DNA from: Adiantum capillus-veneris
Lineage: Eukaryota; Streptophyta; Polypodiopsida; Polypodiales; Pteridaceae
Direction of reading: 5' to 3'
DNA: 64,000 nt
Assembly: GCA_014529385.2 (NCBI GenBank)
Contig: CM043949.1
Span: forward strand, 110,079,977 to 110,143,976
The notes below the pieces were generated by a model. That model made no database searches. It saw only the letters and a list, made by a program, of their open reading frames with translations, and was not told the origin of the DNA. This document shows, in pieces, positions 35,042 to 47,422 of the stretch (position 1 is its first letter; each line of letters opens with the position of its first letter). A program made the translations under genes and the position numbers.

Positions 35042-35370
35042 ATCTTGATTTTTCAATGCTACACTTCGACCCTGAAGCTAAGGCATACATTTGTACAATT
35101 TTTAGGGCCTTCCTAATAACCTTAGAGTATGCTTTAAGGAAAATCACAGAGTCATCCACAAAAATCTTTGCCCAAAGTTGGTCATTGTTAGGCAAAGCCA
35201 ACCCTTGAATCTTTCCTTTGGCAGTGTTGTCTTCGAGCAATGTTACCAGAGGATGGGATCCAATGGCAAACATTAGAGAGGACAGTGGGCAGCCGTGTTT
35301 TATTGATCTCTTGACCTCAAATGTGCCCACAATTCTCTCATTGAATGTTGAGGTAAAGGCGTTGTGCCTT
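33408..35370 (-). mobile_element. LINE reverse-transcriptase relic, family L1, interrupted by (AG)n
   Basis: In minus-strand order: NAFTSTFNERIVG, then RSIKHGCPLSSLMFAIGSHP, then KIFVDDSVIFLKA (RT domain with the F-V-D-D active-site motif, about 35150-35365), then ALASGSKCSIEKSRL. A 50-bp (AG)n follows (34989-35038), then FWHLGAPLGVDVTHKQRFLW, KVRNKMQRWEYLLLPFPREL (about 34780-34930). The zf-RVT region MKVFLWKVLWGAM, LARGIGLNRC lies at about 33880-33990, then KTWKIGFFKNDLFLGGKVF (about 33720-33793). Stops are common. It shares protein and 3' untranslated sequence with the LINE at 5502-6711. The 3' end is a short A-rich run near 33408; the 5' end stops at a Copia-like LTR. Confidence 0.85.
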
Positions 35371-35371
35371 T

Positions 35372-35563
35372 TGTCCGGGCCGAACGTTCGATGTCCGACC
35401 GCCCGCCCACCATGTGTACACTTCCTTATTCTTTGTATACAATGAATAAGGAGCTCCTCACTCATATAGTTCGTGAGGTTGCTCCATCCACATTGTCTTG
35501 TGCTCCTCCCCTTCCTCGCATGCATTGCATCGCATCGTGCACACACGCATCTGTGCACTCACA
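35372..35563 (+). repeat. Probable Copia-type LTR (192 bp) followed by a primer-site-like motif
   Basis: The segment starts TGTCCGGGCC and ends GCACTCACA. It is followed after two bases by TGGTACCAAAGC (35566-35577), a variant of the tRNA-Met primer site, and then a GC-rich leader. It lies directly next to the truncated 5' end of the LINE. No matching second LTR was found, so the borders rest on motif alone. Confidence 0.45.
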
Positions 35564-35582
35564 AGTGGTACCAAAGCTACGG

Positions 35583-37252
35583 CTTGGCGATCGACGGTGC
35601 TCCCTTGGTGGCGACGGAATTCAGTGCTTGGCGGCGATGGATCAAAGGAGGTTAGGCAAGGATCAATCGTATCAAGAGGAGATTTGGTGAAACTCAGAGC
35701 AAATCTTTCATTGTGTGTGAAGCTCCTTTTGAGTGGCATGGAATCTTGAGAGCATGTACAATGGAAATGGAACAACATTTGCAGAAACACAGAAAACAAA
35801 GCTTAAGTTTTTTGCTTTGAAATAGAATTACAATATTTGATTTGGAAAAAGCTTAAGGATTGTGAGCTTGGAAGCAAGAAGGAAAGTGAGCTTGGAAGAA
35901 AAAGGGGTTTTTTTTGAGGTATGCCTGCAAAAATGGAAGCTGGAGATTTTTTTTTGGCCTTGAAGTTAACCTTAGACTTTTGAAAAGCTTGGGAGACATT
36001 TCTTAAACAAAGTAAAAAAAGTAAAAGGCTTCAAAAGGGTAACGGACCAAGCAAGAAAGAAAGTGTGTGTGTACACACACACATACACACAAGTGTTTTG
36101 ACAGAGAATAGAGCATTGTTTTTCTTTCCTCTTTCAAGTGAGTGTGTGCTAAGGTGTGTTTCACACACATATGCATGCACACACACACACACATAGAATT
36201 GAAGAGAAGTAGCATGGATATTTCCCAAAAGTGTGTGCAACGGTGTGTACACACACACAGACACTTGGTAGCGAGAGATAGCATCGGCATCGAACATGAA
36301 AAGAAGAGAGGAGAGAATTTTTCTGTGGCTTTGGCATTCTTCTCAGCTTTGGCTTTTAGCGGCTTGACATCAGTTATGACACCGACTTTGGCGGCTACAA
36401 CTTCGGTGTTTTTCTTCAAGATTAGGCGACGATGGCATCAAAGCGATCTCTTTCATCCAACGGCGGAAGGTGGCATCGACCAATTTCTCTCGTCTTCGAC
36501 ATAGCGAGAGCGAGCGAGACCAATTAAGCTCCACCCTAGCATACCTTCGGCAACAACTTCCCTCCCACGCGCCTATTCCAGAGCAGTTTTGGCTTTGATG
36601 GTTTCCCCCAGCATTGCAGCTTCAACTCGGCCATTTTGGTTTCGACGTTTTCCCCAGTTTCCAACTTTGATGGCACATATCGACACATATAGTTCCAATG
36701 GCCCATTTCGGAGCGGGAGTTTTCCTTGAGTGTGCTTAGCTCTTGGCAGGTGTTTTTGGTTGACAAGTTTATCGATTGATGAGGTAGTGTGTGCCAGTTT
36801 CCTAGCGGTTTTGCCCACAAGTTGCACAGTCTTTGTAGTACAACTTATACGACACATGTAGTGCTCATGCGACCGTGTCAAGCATTTCAGAGAGCTTTCT
36901 TGCACGGTCTTGTGCAGTTTCATGTTGTGTATACAATTACGGATATAGTTTGAGCTAGCTATAGCTCGCAAGTAGGAGGTTCGCAAGTTTACAAGTGGTT
37001 TTGGATAGGTACACGTCCATAGAGCCACTCGGTCAGGAATGAGTTGTTTTGCTAGGATGTTGGTAGTGCTATGTATGCCATTTGTGGATTTGACTGTTGA
37101 GACAGTGAGTGTTTATTTTCATGCGTATTCAATGAGATTTTTTGCTCAGTTTTTAAGAGAAACTTTATCGGACTTTTCCTAGATTCTCGTCGTGGTTTAT
37201 GCATATTTGCAATTTACTCTTTGATCGAGTTGTAGGCATTGTAAACCCATAT
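35583..37252. other. No supported gene
   Basis: Probably leader and decayed interior of the element begun at 35372. It holds several short (GT)n/(CA)n patches (36064-36100, 36170-36200, 36240-36262). The open frames here (36142-36504, 36573-37028 minus) have no recognisable domain. Confidence 0.4.
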
Positions 37253-37640
37253 TGTAAATTTCTTCTTGTAAACCCATTTGCAAGGTAAAGCTTTTGCATC
37301 ATTTGGCAGTTCTACCAAGTCCCAAGTGTCATTAGCCAGAATCGAGTTATACTCAAATTCCATAGCCTGATGCCACTTCACCACATCATCCGTCATCATG
37401 GCTTCTTGGTAGCAGCTTGGCTCACTGCAATCGATCAACATGATGTAATCAAGACTTGGCTTGAAACGTGCAGGTGGACGAGAGACTCTAGTAGATCGTC
37501 TCACTTCTTGACCATTGCTATCCTCTCCCTCTAGAGCACTGCTAGTGGAAGGTACATCACTAGCCCGCTGAGTTGATTTCACTCTCTCTGAACATCCTCA
37601 AAAGTGACTCTCCGAATCTCTATGTCCTTGATAGGTTGTT
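37253..37640 (-). pseudogene. Copia pol fragment: linker and start of RT
   Basis: The minus-strand frame reads RRSTRVSRPPARFKPSLDYI, then CYQEAMMTDDVVKWHQAMEF, then YNSILANDTWDLVELP and LPCKWVYK. This is the well-known region just before and at the beginning of Copia reverse transcriptase. It stops after CKWVYKKK at about 37260. On its other side it joins a leader with a primer-binding site at 37710-37721, so most of gag, protease and integrase has been deleted. Confidence 0.8.
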
Positions 37641-37709
37641 TATGCATCTTTGATTCAGGAAAGAGTCACAGCCATGCTTTCTAGGGCAAATCTCACACAA
37701 GGCTTTTGG

Positions 37710-37721
37710 GCTCTGATACCA
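37710..37721 (-). promoter_or_regulatory. Primer-binding site of the minus-strand Copia remnant
   Basis: TGGTATCAGAGC on the minus strand, two bases downstream of a possible LTR end (...CACCTTCA). It indicates that an LTR in minus orientation begins at about 37724 and runs to the right. Confidence 0.65.
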
Positions 37722-37723
37722 AT

Positions 37724-37764
37724 TGAAGGTGCCGCGGGAAGCGTGTGCGAGTGCAAGTGCGAGA

Positions 37765-37846
<82 letters not shown>

Positions 37847-38445
37847 TTTGGGTGGAGCGCTGTTAACCCTCACGGCTCACGGACACCCCATCACCTACGA
37901 CGGATGTGTATTATGTATTTGGTAGAGTCAGGTACCGGGCTTGTCGAACCAATAGGAAAAGGGTAAGAGTGATCGCCGATGAGAGGCGCACTCTAACTGG
38001 GACATTCAAGGGATTAGTTGGCTAAGCATGGGCGCCCAAGTGTGAATGGGGTGAGCTCATATAAAAGCCAACTAAACCTAAAATTCACGCATTCTCTCAT
38101 TTGTGCAATAGAAGAGTGCTCTTGCTCCATCTCCATCTCCATCTTCTTCTTCTTCACCTCCTTGTGTGTGCATGTATGTGAGAGAGAGAGAGAGGGAGAG
38201 TGTGTGTGCGATCGAGAATTACGAAGGCACGACGGCGACGAAGCGGTTGAGCGCGGCACAACTGCAGCTTCTTCTTCATCGGGGCGAGGAATCTACCACG
38301 AAGGCGAGCGTAGAGCGGTGAGTGACACACCCTTTGCTCTCTTGAGCTTGCTAGATTAGTCTTGTTGTGTGCTTGGAGCCATTTGTAGCTCGCACACGGT
38401 GTATCGGCAAGTCCCTTGCTTCGACAGTGCGACAAGGAGCGCACA
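37724..38445. repeat. Back-to-back LTR region with (AG)n
   Basis: At the left this should be the LTR of the minus-strand Copia remnant. At the right it should be the 5' LTR of the gypsy element, ending GGAGCGCACA at 38445. An (AG)n tract lies at 37766-37841, and CATATAAAAG near 38059 is a plausible TATA box for plus-strand transcription. I could not place the border between the two LTRs, and no second copy of either was found. Confidence 0.4.
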
Positions 38446-38449
38446 TTTT

Positions 38450-38467
38450 TGGCGCCGCTGCCGGGAA
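38450..38467 (+). promoter_or_regulatory. Primer-binding site of the gypsy element (tRNA-Asp type)
   Basis: TGGCGCCGCTGCCGGG differs by one base from the classic TGGCGCCGTTGCCGGG site of plant Tat/Athila-type elements. Confidence 0.85.
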
Positions 38468-38562
38468 ATCCCCCTGCACTAAGCGCGCGGTTATCGCCTT
38501 AAAAAAAAAAAAAAAAAACATGCGACTGGGGGGCTACACTAAAATTTTGATCGGGATCGTTT

Positions 38563-38610
38563 CCCAAGCCCAAGCCCAAGCCCAAGCCCAAGCCCAAGCC
38601 CAAGCCCAGG
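38563..38610 (+). repeat. Hexanucleotide minisatellite (CCCAAG)8 in the gypsy leader
   Basis: Seven perfect CCCAAG units and one CCCAGG. It lies between primer site and gag; read through, it would give Ala-Gln repeats. Confidence 0.95.
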
Positions 38611-39024
38611 CCTCAGTCCTCGGTCTTATGATATATACTAGACTCACTCTTATATATATACCCTACCCCCTCAAGAGGGAATGAGAGCATGTGGGGCAAG
38701 TCCTCCACTCTCCTCCCTTCTCTTCCCACTTGCACCCTTAGACTTTCTAATTTGGGCCTAGTTCCCTACTAGAAATTGACGGTTTTAGGGATTTCGAAAA
38801 CATAAAGTGACCAAACGGAGGGCTGTAAAGCACGGCATGTCCCTCTGACCTAGACGCTCGTTTTGAGCTATTATACGTTCTATTCTATAGCTGGGTCAGA
38901 AAAAAAGGACCAAAAAATCAAAAAATAAATAAATAAGAAAAGACTTGGGTTGCAAAACACCCAAAATTACTAGGTGAGCAGCCTTCACGGGCCCTCATTG
39001 ACACTTCTAGGGGATCCAAGTCAT

Positions 39025-42000
39025 ATGAACCTACGCTCTGGACGAGTGTTAGAGCACGAGCATATTGGTAGTGCCTCCATTTATGCGGGCACCCATTATT
39101 CCTCCACCCTAGGTTCTGGACCTTCGGCCGGGACTCAAGGTAGCGCGACCCAAGATCCTCATATCGCGTCTAGTGATTCTTCCTCTGACTACGAAGTCAT
39201 GGAGGGGTATCCTACACCAAACCCTCATAGTTCAAGTCAAGACATGCATGCCATGGGCCCACGGCCCTGGTCCAGCGTGTTTAGCCGCTTAAAAGAGACC
39301 CTTAGTAGAGCTACTCGCTCCGAACATGCGGTTAATGAAATAAATGAAGGGAGTGGGGAAGTAAATTCGTCATTCATGCCTAAAATAGAACCTATGCTTC
39401 TTGAGAGTGTGCATGTGAATGTTCCATCCACTGCACCTCCTGATCCTGTAGGACTATCTCCCTCTGAGGTTTTACTACCCGATGGTAGGAGTCTTGCCGA
39501 AGTGCAAGAGATCGAACGCTATATGCAAGCAACAAGGGAGAGGGAAATTGAGAACCTACGAAAGCTAGAACAAAGTCAAGCCCTGAAAGCAAAGGCTCCT
39601 GTGACAACAATCATGCTAGTCGAGCAACCGAGTGCTCCCAAGGTGGCAGTCACGGAGGGGCAAGCTATGGGGAGCAATAATGCTTCCACTTCAAGGGAAA
39701 CCTCCAGCACGCCAGGCCTAGATGGGATATTCCTAAACAAAAATTGGGAGTATGACCTACAAGCAGAAGCTTTAACTGATCGGTACACAGGACACACCTA
39801 TCATGTGGGTTGGTTAGATGTTCTACAATCCACATCGGGTGCTACTAGAATAGATGAGCAACAACAGAAAGTCTGTGATGTCCTCCATAGGATTGTCGAG
39901 TTAGAAAGACAGAACACAGGGATAAACATGCTTTCAATAGGCCTAATGAGATTCTTGGATACGGGAAAGGCCAACCAACCAACCCTGTCACAAATGGAGA
40001 CTCCCTCAGTGAGCCCCATTGATCCTCCATATGTTGTTTCGCCAGGAGCCTCAGTACAATCTGAGCCCACAAGTGGCAGCTTTACCTTTCCAGATCTAGC
40101 TCATCTTTCTCTTAATGACACTACGGCTACCATGCATATCCCAATGGTGAGCATGACAAGAAGTACATCATGGAGTTCATTTGTTAACACTGCGCCGATG
40201 CCTAGTAGCACAGTGCCCCCAACTATACCTACATGTATGTATCAATCATGTGCACCTGTCGTACCTCAGCCTCATGTAGCTCCTACACCTCCGATTATTC
40301 CAAGAGCTTACAATCCACAATGGAACTATCCAAGCTCTTATACAGGTGGATCCATGCCATTTAATAATAACATGCCATATCAAGCACCCCCTATGCCTAG
40401 GGCCACGCCTGTAAACTTTGGACCACCGTTTGGTACACCACCATACGAAATTTGGGACCCAAGAGCCACGCGTATGCCAAGGCCAAGGCCAACTCCCATC
40501 TCACATGTGGTTCCAGGAGCACATACACCCATTATACCTGCTCAAATAGGAGATTTGGCAGCATTTGCTGAAACTATCGGTCGCTCTATTGCGGAAAACA
40601 TGCGTAGTGCACCTGATAGAGAGCCTAGGAGCAAGGCAGTTCAAGTAGCTAAGCTCACACAGAAATTCAGTGGAGACGGAGATGCTAGAAAGCATATGGA
40701 AGTCTTTGAACATGTGTGCGATTCCTTGGAAGAGCACAATGAGCTACATAAGTGTAAGGCTTTGAGTTTGACCCTAAGCGGAAAGGCTGGAGATTGGTAT
40801 AGAACCTTAAGAGTAGAAGAGAAAACGATCTACTCTACTCTTAGGAGACTGTTCTTAAAAGAATACATACGAGAGGGAGTACTTTGGGGTGTAGCCTCTC
40901 AGCTCTAGAAAGCCCAACGAGAAGAAGGTGAATCCGTGAGAGACTTCATTAGTCGCCTAAAGAATTTGAATTCTCGATGCAATCCAAACGAGCGATTCAA
41001 CAACAACCAATTGCTCGATAGATTCATTAGGGGACTACGACATGAAAGTATCTATAATGGCCTAGTCATTAGAGGTATCACTACTTGGGAAGCAGTCACC
41101 ATGAATGCAATCCAATTGGAGGATAATTTAATGATTGCAGGAGAAAGAGTGTCTACCGAGCCGAAGTCAAGTAGCTCGCAAGCATCAGGGCATGAGCCAA
41201 TGAAGATAAAGCCAATCGTGAAAGAGCAAACGATATCTAAGATGACTTTGGCAGATCTCACCAAGGCCATCCAAGAAAGCCTTAGGGGTAATCGTGCTCC
41301 ACAAAACACTCATATGTATCCAAGAAGGGAGCAACAATGGTGCTCAATTTTCTTGGGCCCACATACTACGAGTGAATGCCCTACTTTCAGAGTAAAGTTT
41401 AACGGGACTTGTAACACGTGTGGTAGGTATGGCCATCAAGCGAAGGATTGCCTAATGCTTAAACGCATCATGGAAAATAGACCGCCTATAGCTTGGGAAG
41501 ACTCACCTCGAGTTCCTGCATTGATGCCTACCCCACCCATGGAGCAACAGTTGCCATTACAGCACATGGTCCCTAGAACCCAAAATGTGGTCCAAACCAC
41601 ACCGTTGCCACCTCCAGTGCTAGGACCGCAACCCCCTCATCCAAGAGCTACACCTATGAACCAAATAGGTTGCGAGTCATCTAGTACTTATGTAGATTGC
41701 GAAGGGGACATAGACCCTAGTATCACCTATGGAGTCGACATGATTGAGGAGTGTCCCATGTACTATATGGAAGACCATTGGGGAAAAATCAAACCGATAT
41801 ATCAAGCTACTGCGCTAGCAACAAGAGGCCAAAACATTAATAGTTTTGCCAGGAGACCACCTCTTCAGTGCTACGAATGTGGTGGACCACATCGAGTAGC
41901 TGAGTGCCCCATTAGAATGCAAAAGAATGCTGCACTAATGCAAACAAGTCAAGGGAGTGCATTGGCAATGCCAATACTCATTTGTAATCGTTGTGGCATA

Positions 42001-43665
42001 GATCATTTGATCGCACAGTGTCCTAACAATCCAAACGCACCGAAAATCACACCATTGAACTTAATAGAGATTGTTGATGGGACACCCCCAACTATAAACA
42101 TAGCACCAGTGAATGCACTCACACGGTCGATGCTCCAAAAGCAAAATTACATCCTCGAAGAGAGAGATGCTGCATCCATTGGCCGAGTGAGAAAGAAGAA
42201 AACACGAAGAAAGAAATCCCTTAATGCTTCTAGCTCAAAACCTAGTTCAAAGACTAACATAAGGACATGAGAGGATCCCGTGTATATGAATGACCCTGAG
42301 GATGACTCAAATTCGACAGAGACCACGGAGACCAAAACTATTACTACAAAGGAAAAAGCCAGTGAGGAGGATCACGAGAGGGAATTAAGACGAACACCAA
42401 AAGAGTATTCAAAGTTAAACCACCCAGTTGCGAACCCCCAAGATAAGCCACGAGAGATGAAAAATGAGGATTGCAAGAGAAAGATTGGAACCTATCCAAA
42501 CCCAACAGTGGAAATTGAACGAGTCCAACAACTGAGGGGTTTGGTGGAAGAAACTCAACGAACATTAGAACCTGAACCCAAACATATCCAGATGTCGGAC
42601 ACAGTGTTTCCCACACAAGTTCAATCTCACAAGAACTACAGGCCGTTAGCTATACCCAGTATCATTCGGGAGGAGAGTGAGGGTAGGACATCTGAAAGTG
42701 GACACACACCTTTCCTACTAGAGAGAATGTTTGGTGAGGGAATGCCCGACCCCCTTGAGGAAGTGGAGATTCCATCTTCACCATTCTCTTGTCAGGGTCC
42801 TACGTCCCACAAGATGTCATTAAATGTTGCCAAATTGATGGATTTCATGTCTTCAGAAGTTAGAACCACCATCATGTCCAAACTATATAAAGACCCCAAG
42901 CTAGTCTCAGCTCTTCGAGCCTTCCTCAATGGAGAATTACAGGCCGGATTACCACAGTTTGCACATATGAACAAACCTGACTCGGTAATGAATGATGAGG
43001 AACATTTAGCACCACCATCTGACCTAGCGGGACATGAATATGTAATTGAAGTACCCGTTAACAAGTTGGGGCAATACTTTGAAGGTGATGAATCTAATGC
43101 TACTCTACCAATCACTACTAAAGGATTAACTGTAAAGGGGGTCCTTGACGGTGGTGCGGGAGTCAGCATGGTGACAAAGAGTTGTTGGGAGTCTATGGGG
43201 CGACCTCACCTTGAAGCCACAACCGTAGTGGTAAAAATGGCTAATGGATCTATTGTTACGCCTATTGGAATGCTAAAGGATCTTAGAATCAAGGTCTTGG
43301 GACACAAGGTAAGGCAAACTTTCATTGTTATGGATTTTTCCAAGCATCCTATGTCATTTGAGATGATCTTAGGGCGTCCATTCATGAGGGAAGCAAAAAT
43401 GGTGCATGACTGGTCCAAAAACCACGTCTACTTACAGTTCCAAGACTCTGTCATTCGAGTTGATCTTTTAAGTGGTCGAACGTTTCCTCTAGGAAATAAA
43501 TTCATCATTGATAATCGATCAGACACAACAATTCACTCAGCTCCATTACAGTATTGTTACACGTGTAACGAAGACACGGATATTGGGAAGAACTCTCCTT
43601 ATATGGATTTCCGGGTATCCTACCCGGAATGGCTGAGTCAGACAATGTCGATTGGGTACACCTAG
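39025..43665 (+). pseudogene. Gypsy gag-protease
   Basis: The ATG at 39025 (MNLRSGRVLEHEHIG) is preferred over the upstream GTG because LRSG is the usual start region. The capsid-type retrotransposon gag domain lies at about 40660-41150 (HMEVFEHVCDSLEEHN, KALSLTLSGKAGDWYRTL, ESVRDFISRLKNLN). Three zinc knuckles follow: CNTCGRYGHQAKDC (about 41410), CYECGGPHRVAEC (about 41870) and CNRCGIDHLIAQC (about 41990); the last two have a CX2CX3HX4C spacing. The retropepsin-like domain at about 43060-43450 reads GVLDGGAGVSMV and later FEMILGRPFMREAKMVHDW. Its active loop is D-G-G instead of D-S/T-G. In-frame TAG (40906-40908) and TGA (42268-42270) break the otherwise open 1500-codon frame. Confidence 0.88.
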
Positions 43666-44429
43666 CGGCAACTATAGATACATGGGGAGCTAGAGGAACA
43701 ACCTGGGTAACACCAGATGGGGAAGAGATACCACACATTGCACCAGTAAACATGTTAGGTGTAGCGCATGTAACATCCGATGATAAGAAAGAGGCACACC
43801 TACCTGAGAGTGAAACCGATGATTCCTCAAAGGCTTCAGGCCAATACACATCAGAAACGGAATCTCAGGGAGAAATGGATTCAGAACCTGAGGAAACATC
43901 GAGTGAGCCAAGTATAGAAACTGAACACTCAAGGTCTAGTACGACCATCTATGGTAATTTATATGAGAGTGAAGAAGATACAAGCAAAGACCTATCAAGC
44001 GAGTCGAGTTCAAACATTTACCAAAATCAAAACCTTAACAAGAAACAAAGGTTATATAAGAGACGACGATATCGAGCAAATGTGAGAGCTAGGATAAACA
44101 AGGAAAGATCTACTGCAGAATGGCTTAGCTATCTAGGGGCATGTGATGCTCATCGAAAGCTAGTAGACAATTGGGGTGAACATCTCTAGAGTGTCATGTG
44201 GTGCAGCTCGCGACCCATTGACCTCGCTCAATTGGAGGTTACAGAGCTGAAATTGAGTCGAACTATAAGAAGACGTCAAAACCGAGAGTTAGCACAACAA
44301 CAAAAGGAGGCAGAACTAAAAGAAAGGTCTCCGTTAGGACAAGAGCCTGCTGACTTACATACGGCTCCTGAACATTTTAAATCTTATACCACGGGGGAGC
44401 GAAAGGTTTTGTATGCCAAAGCCCAATGA
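43666..44429 (+). pseudogene. Gypsy linker region between protease and RT
   Basis: After a frameshift near 43650 the frame encodes an acidic, Ser/Glu-rich stretch (ETDDSSKASGQYTSETESQG, SEPEETSSEPSIETEHSRSS) and then a basic one (KKQRLYKRRRYRANVRARIN), with stops at 44187 and 44427. No domain was recognised. It lies in the same frame as the RT that follows, so it was part of the polyprotein. Confidence 0.65.
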
Positions 44430-47305
44430 ATACCTACCAATGGAAGCAGTGGAGTCTATGATGGTCCAGCGGTAGTTAAAGAGATAGAATTAGCAGAACC
44501 AGGTGAGGAGTCTAAACCAATCTTTATTGCTCAAGACCTTACCGAAACTGAAGAGGCTGTAATTAAGGAGCTCCTCAAGGAATACAAGAATATCTTTGCT
44601 TGGACATATCATGACATGAAGGGCGTTCCACCTTCTGTGGTGCAACATACAATTCCCATGATCAACACTACTAAACCCGTCCAGCAACGACCCTATCCAA
44701 TGAATCCTAAGTACGCCAAAATTGTACAAGAGGAGATTGAAAAACTTATCCAATGTGGATTCATATACCCTATTGAGCACTCAGAATGGGTTTCTCCAAT
44801 AGTCATTGTGCCAAAAAATAATGGGAAACTAAGAGTGTGCATGGACCTCAAGAAAGTTAATGCAGCCACTAGGAGAGATCATTATCCCTTGCCATATTCA
44901 AAACATGTGCTTGAAAGAGTTGCGGGCAAGGAAGTTTATAGCTTTTTAGATGGGTACTCTGGTTACAATCAAATCACAATTGCATTAGAGGACCAAGCTA
45001 AAACTGCTTTTATCACAGAGTTTGGAGTGTTTGCATTTCGCGTTATGGCTTTTGGCTTAACGAATGCCCCTGCTACATTCCAACGATTAATAAACACTGC
45101 GTTTAAAGAACTTCTAAGGGAGTTTTGTGAAGCTTTCCTAGACGACCTTTGTGTTTATTCTTCTTGGGAGAAGCATTTGTTATATCTACGAAAAATATTT
45201 GAAAGGTGCAGATTTTATCGCATCTCATTGAACCCTTTCAAATGCCAATTTTGGGTTAAGCATGGAGTCATTCTAGGGCATATAGTGTCCAAGAACGGGA
45301 TATCCACAGATGAGAGTAAGATTAAAGCCATTGCCGATTTGCCACCACCTACTAACTATAAAGGAGTTCAAAGATTTATGGGCCATGTTGGTTATTATCG
45401 AAGGTTTATTTTAAACTTTGCCGAGATAGCGCGTCCATTGTACAAGCTTCTTATTGAGTTTCACTGGACGGAAGAATGTCATCACTCTTATGAGTTATTA
45501 AAGAAGGCCCTAACAAGTGCTCCAATCCTGCGAACACCTGATTGGAATGTACCTTTTCATGTGCACATTGATGCATCAAATTTTGCTATTGGGTGTGTTC
45601 TAACTCAACCAGGAGAACATAAATTGGACTACCCTATTAGCTTTGCAAGTCGCCAATTAAATGATGCCGAGATGAACTACACTACTACAGAGCGCGAAGG
45701 TCTAGCTATGATTTACGCAGTAAAGAAATTTTGCTATTACCTTCTTGCTACCATGTTTGTGTTTTATGTTGATCATCAAGCATTGCTATATTTGGTAAAC
45801 AAGCCGTGTTCCACAGGTCGAATTACACGATGGTTGTTAATTCTTCTTGAGTTTGACTTCACCGTTGTTGTGAGGCCTGGGAGGAAACATGTCATGGAGG
45901 ATCATTTATCTTGTATCCCTAATGGCGAAGCTCCTACGGGGGTTGATGATGAATTGCCTGATACTCCTTTGTTCATTGTTGAGACAATGCCTGAATGGAG
46001 TGAAAAGATTGTTAACTTCTTAGTTAATGGTTTTCCACCCAAAGAACTGCGAAAAGATATAGCTCGAAAATTAATCAAGGAATGCGAACCCTATTGCTTA
46101 CTGGCTGGAACTCTCTATAAGAGAGGAAAAGATGATGTTCTTAGACGCTGTGCCCGCGAGGATGAGTATTTATATATTCTACAAGAGGCACACATGGGCG
46201 TAGCTGGTGGTTGGTCACTTTTCAGGAAAGTTGACTACCCGAAAGATCTTACAGTCAGGCTATTGGTGGCCCACTCTGTTTAAGGATGCATCACTTTTTG
46301 CAAAGGGATGTGATGAATGCGAATGCTTCAACAAGCCACAAAGAAGGGATAGGATGCCTCTACATCCCATCAAGGTAACCCAACCATTTGAAAAGTGGGG
46401 CTTAGACTTTGTAGGACCGATTAGCCCGGCTGCACGTAACACGCAAGCACGATATATCATTCGCTACCGACTATGTAACCAAATGGGCTGAAGCAAAAGC
46501 AACACGAAAGGCGGATGCAAAAACAACAGCTAAGTTCCTCTTTGAGAACATTATCACACGTTTTGGATGCCCCTTTGAACTTGTGAGTGACAATGGAACT
46601 CATTTTATAAATGAAGTAATAAAAGAACTCACATCAAACTTCATGATATCTCACCACAAGTCTACACCCTATTATCCGCAAGCAAATGGCCAAGCTGAGA
46701 GTACCAACAAAACTCTCATCTCCATTTTGACAAAGACAGTCGAGGCTCATCACACTGATTGGGACCTAAAGCTTACATCAGCTTTATGGGCTTATCGTAC
46801 TGCGTATAAAGTTGCTATTAATTGCACACCGTTTAAGATGGTGTATGGCCAAGAAGCAGTTATGCCATGGGAGTTTGTCATTCCTAGTCTTCGAGTAGCT
46901 TCTCAAGAAGGTTGGGATGGTAACCCCTTAGTGGAGCGATTATATATCCTGGAAAGGCTAGATGAAGAAAGGCAATTAGCTGTGCGAAATGCTCTAGTGG
47001 AGAAGGATAGGAGAAAGAAGTGGTTCGATAGCCATTTAAAGGATAAAGACATCAAGGTTGGTGATAAAGTTCTTATGTACGGGGTACGTAATGAAAAGAA
47101 GAAATTGAAATACGCTGGTAAGGGACCATATCGAGTGTGTGAAATTACCCCGCAAGGTACCATTCGTGTGGAGACTCTAGATGGAGTTGAAACCATTGGA
47201 TTCCTTAATGGGAGTAAATTCAAAAGATATTATGATCCTCTAAGCCAGGAAGAGTTGCAAGCCATCCATCAAAAGAAGGCTGCCAAGGAACAAGCAGAGC
47301 TTTAA
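44430..47305 (+). pseudogene. Gypsy reverse transcriptase - RNase H - integrase
   Basis: RT begins at about 44600 (YPMNPKYAKIVQEEIEKLIQ, SEWVSPIVIVPKNNGKLRVC, FRVMAFGLTNAPATFQRLIN). Its active site is FLDDLCVYS (45135-45161). RNase H follows at about 45540-45900: VHIDASNFAIGCVLTQ, TTTEREGLAMIYAVKKF, YVDHQALLYLV. Integrase: GYWWPTLFKDA with the CDEC half of the zinc finger (about 46255-46325), GLDFVGPI, VSDNGTHFINEV and TPYYPQANGQAESTNKTL supply the D, D and E of the catalytic triad. The C-terminus is KVGDKVLMYG to FLNGSKFKRYYDPL. Frameshifts near 46210-46280 and 46460, and a stop at 47303-47305, are the only breaks. Catalytic residues look intact. Confidence 0.92.
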
Positions 47306-47422
47306 AAAATCCAAGCAAGAGTTGAGGCTCGAGAACGACAACAACGTCTTAGACGCCAACGAGAGGCTAATCTGGGAATCACGCAAGCATTTTTCGAGGA
47401 CACAGATGACGAATCATTATAA

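Noticed and set aside
36142..36504. 120-codon ORF downstream of the Copia-like LTR at 35372 as gag
   Set aside because: Starts within (CA)n patches and shows no gag motif.
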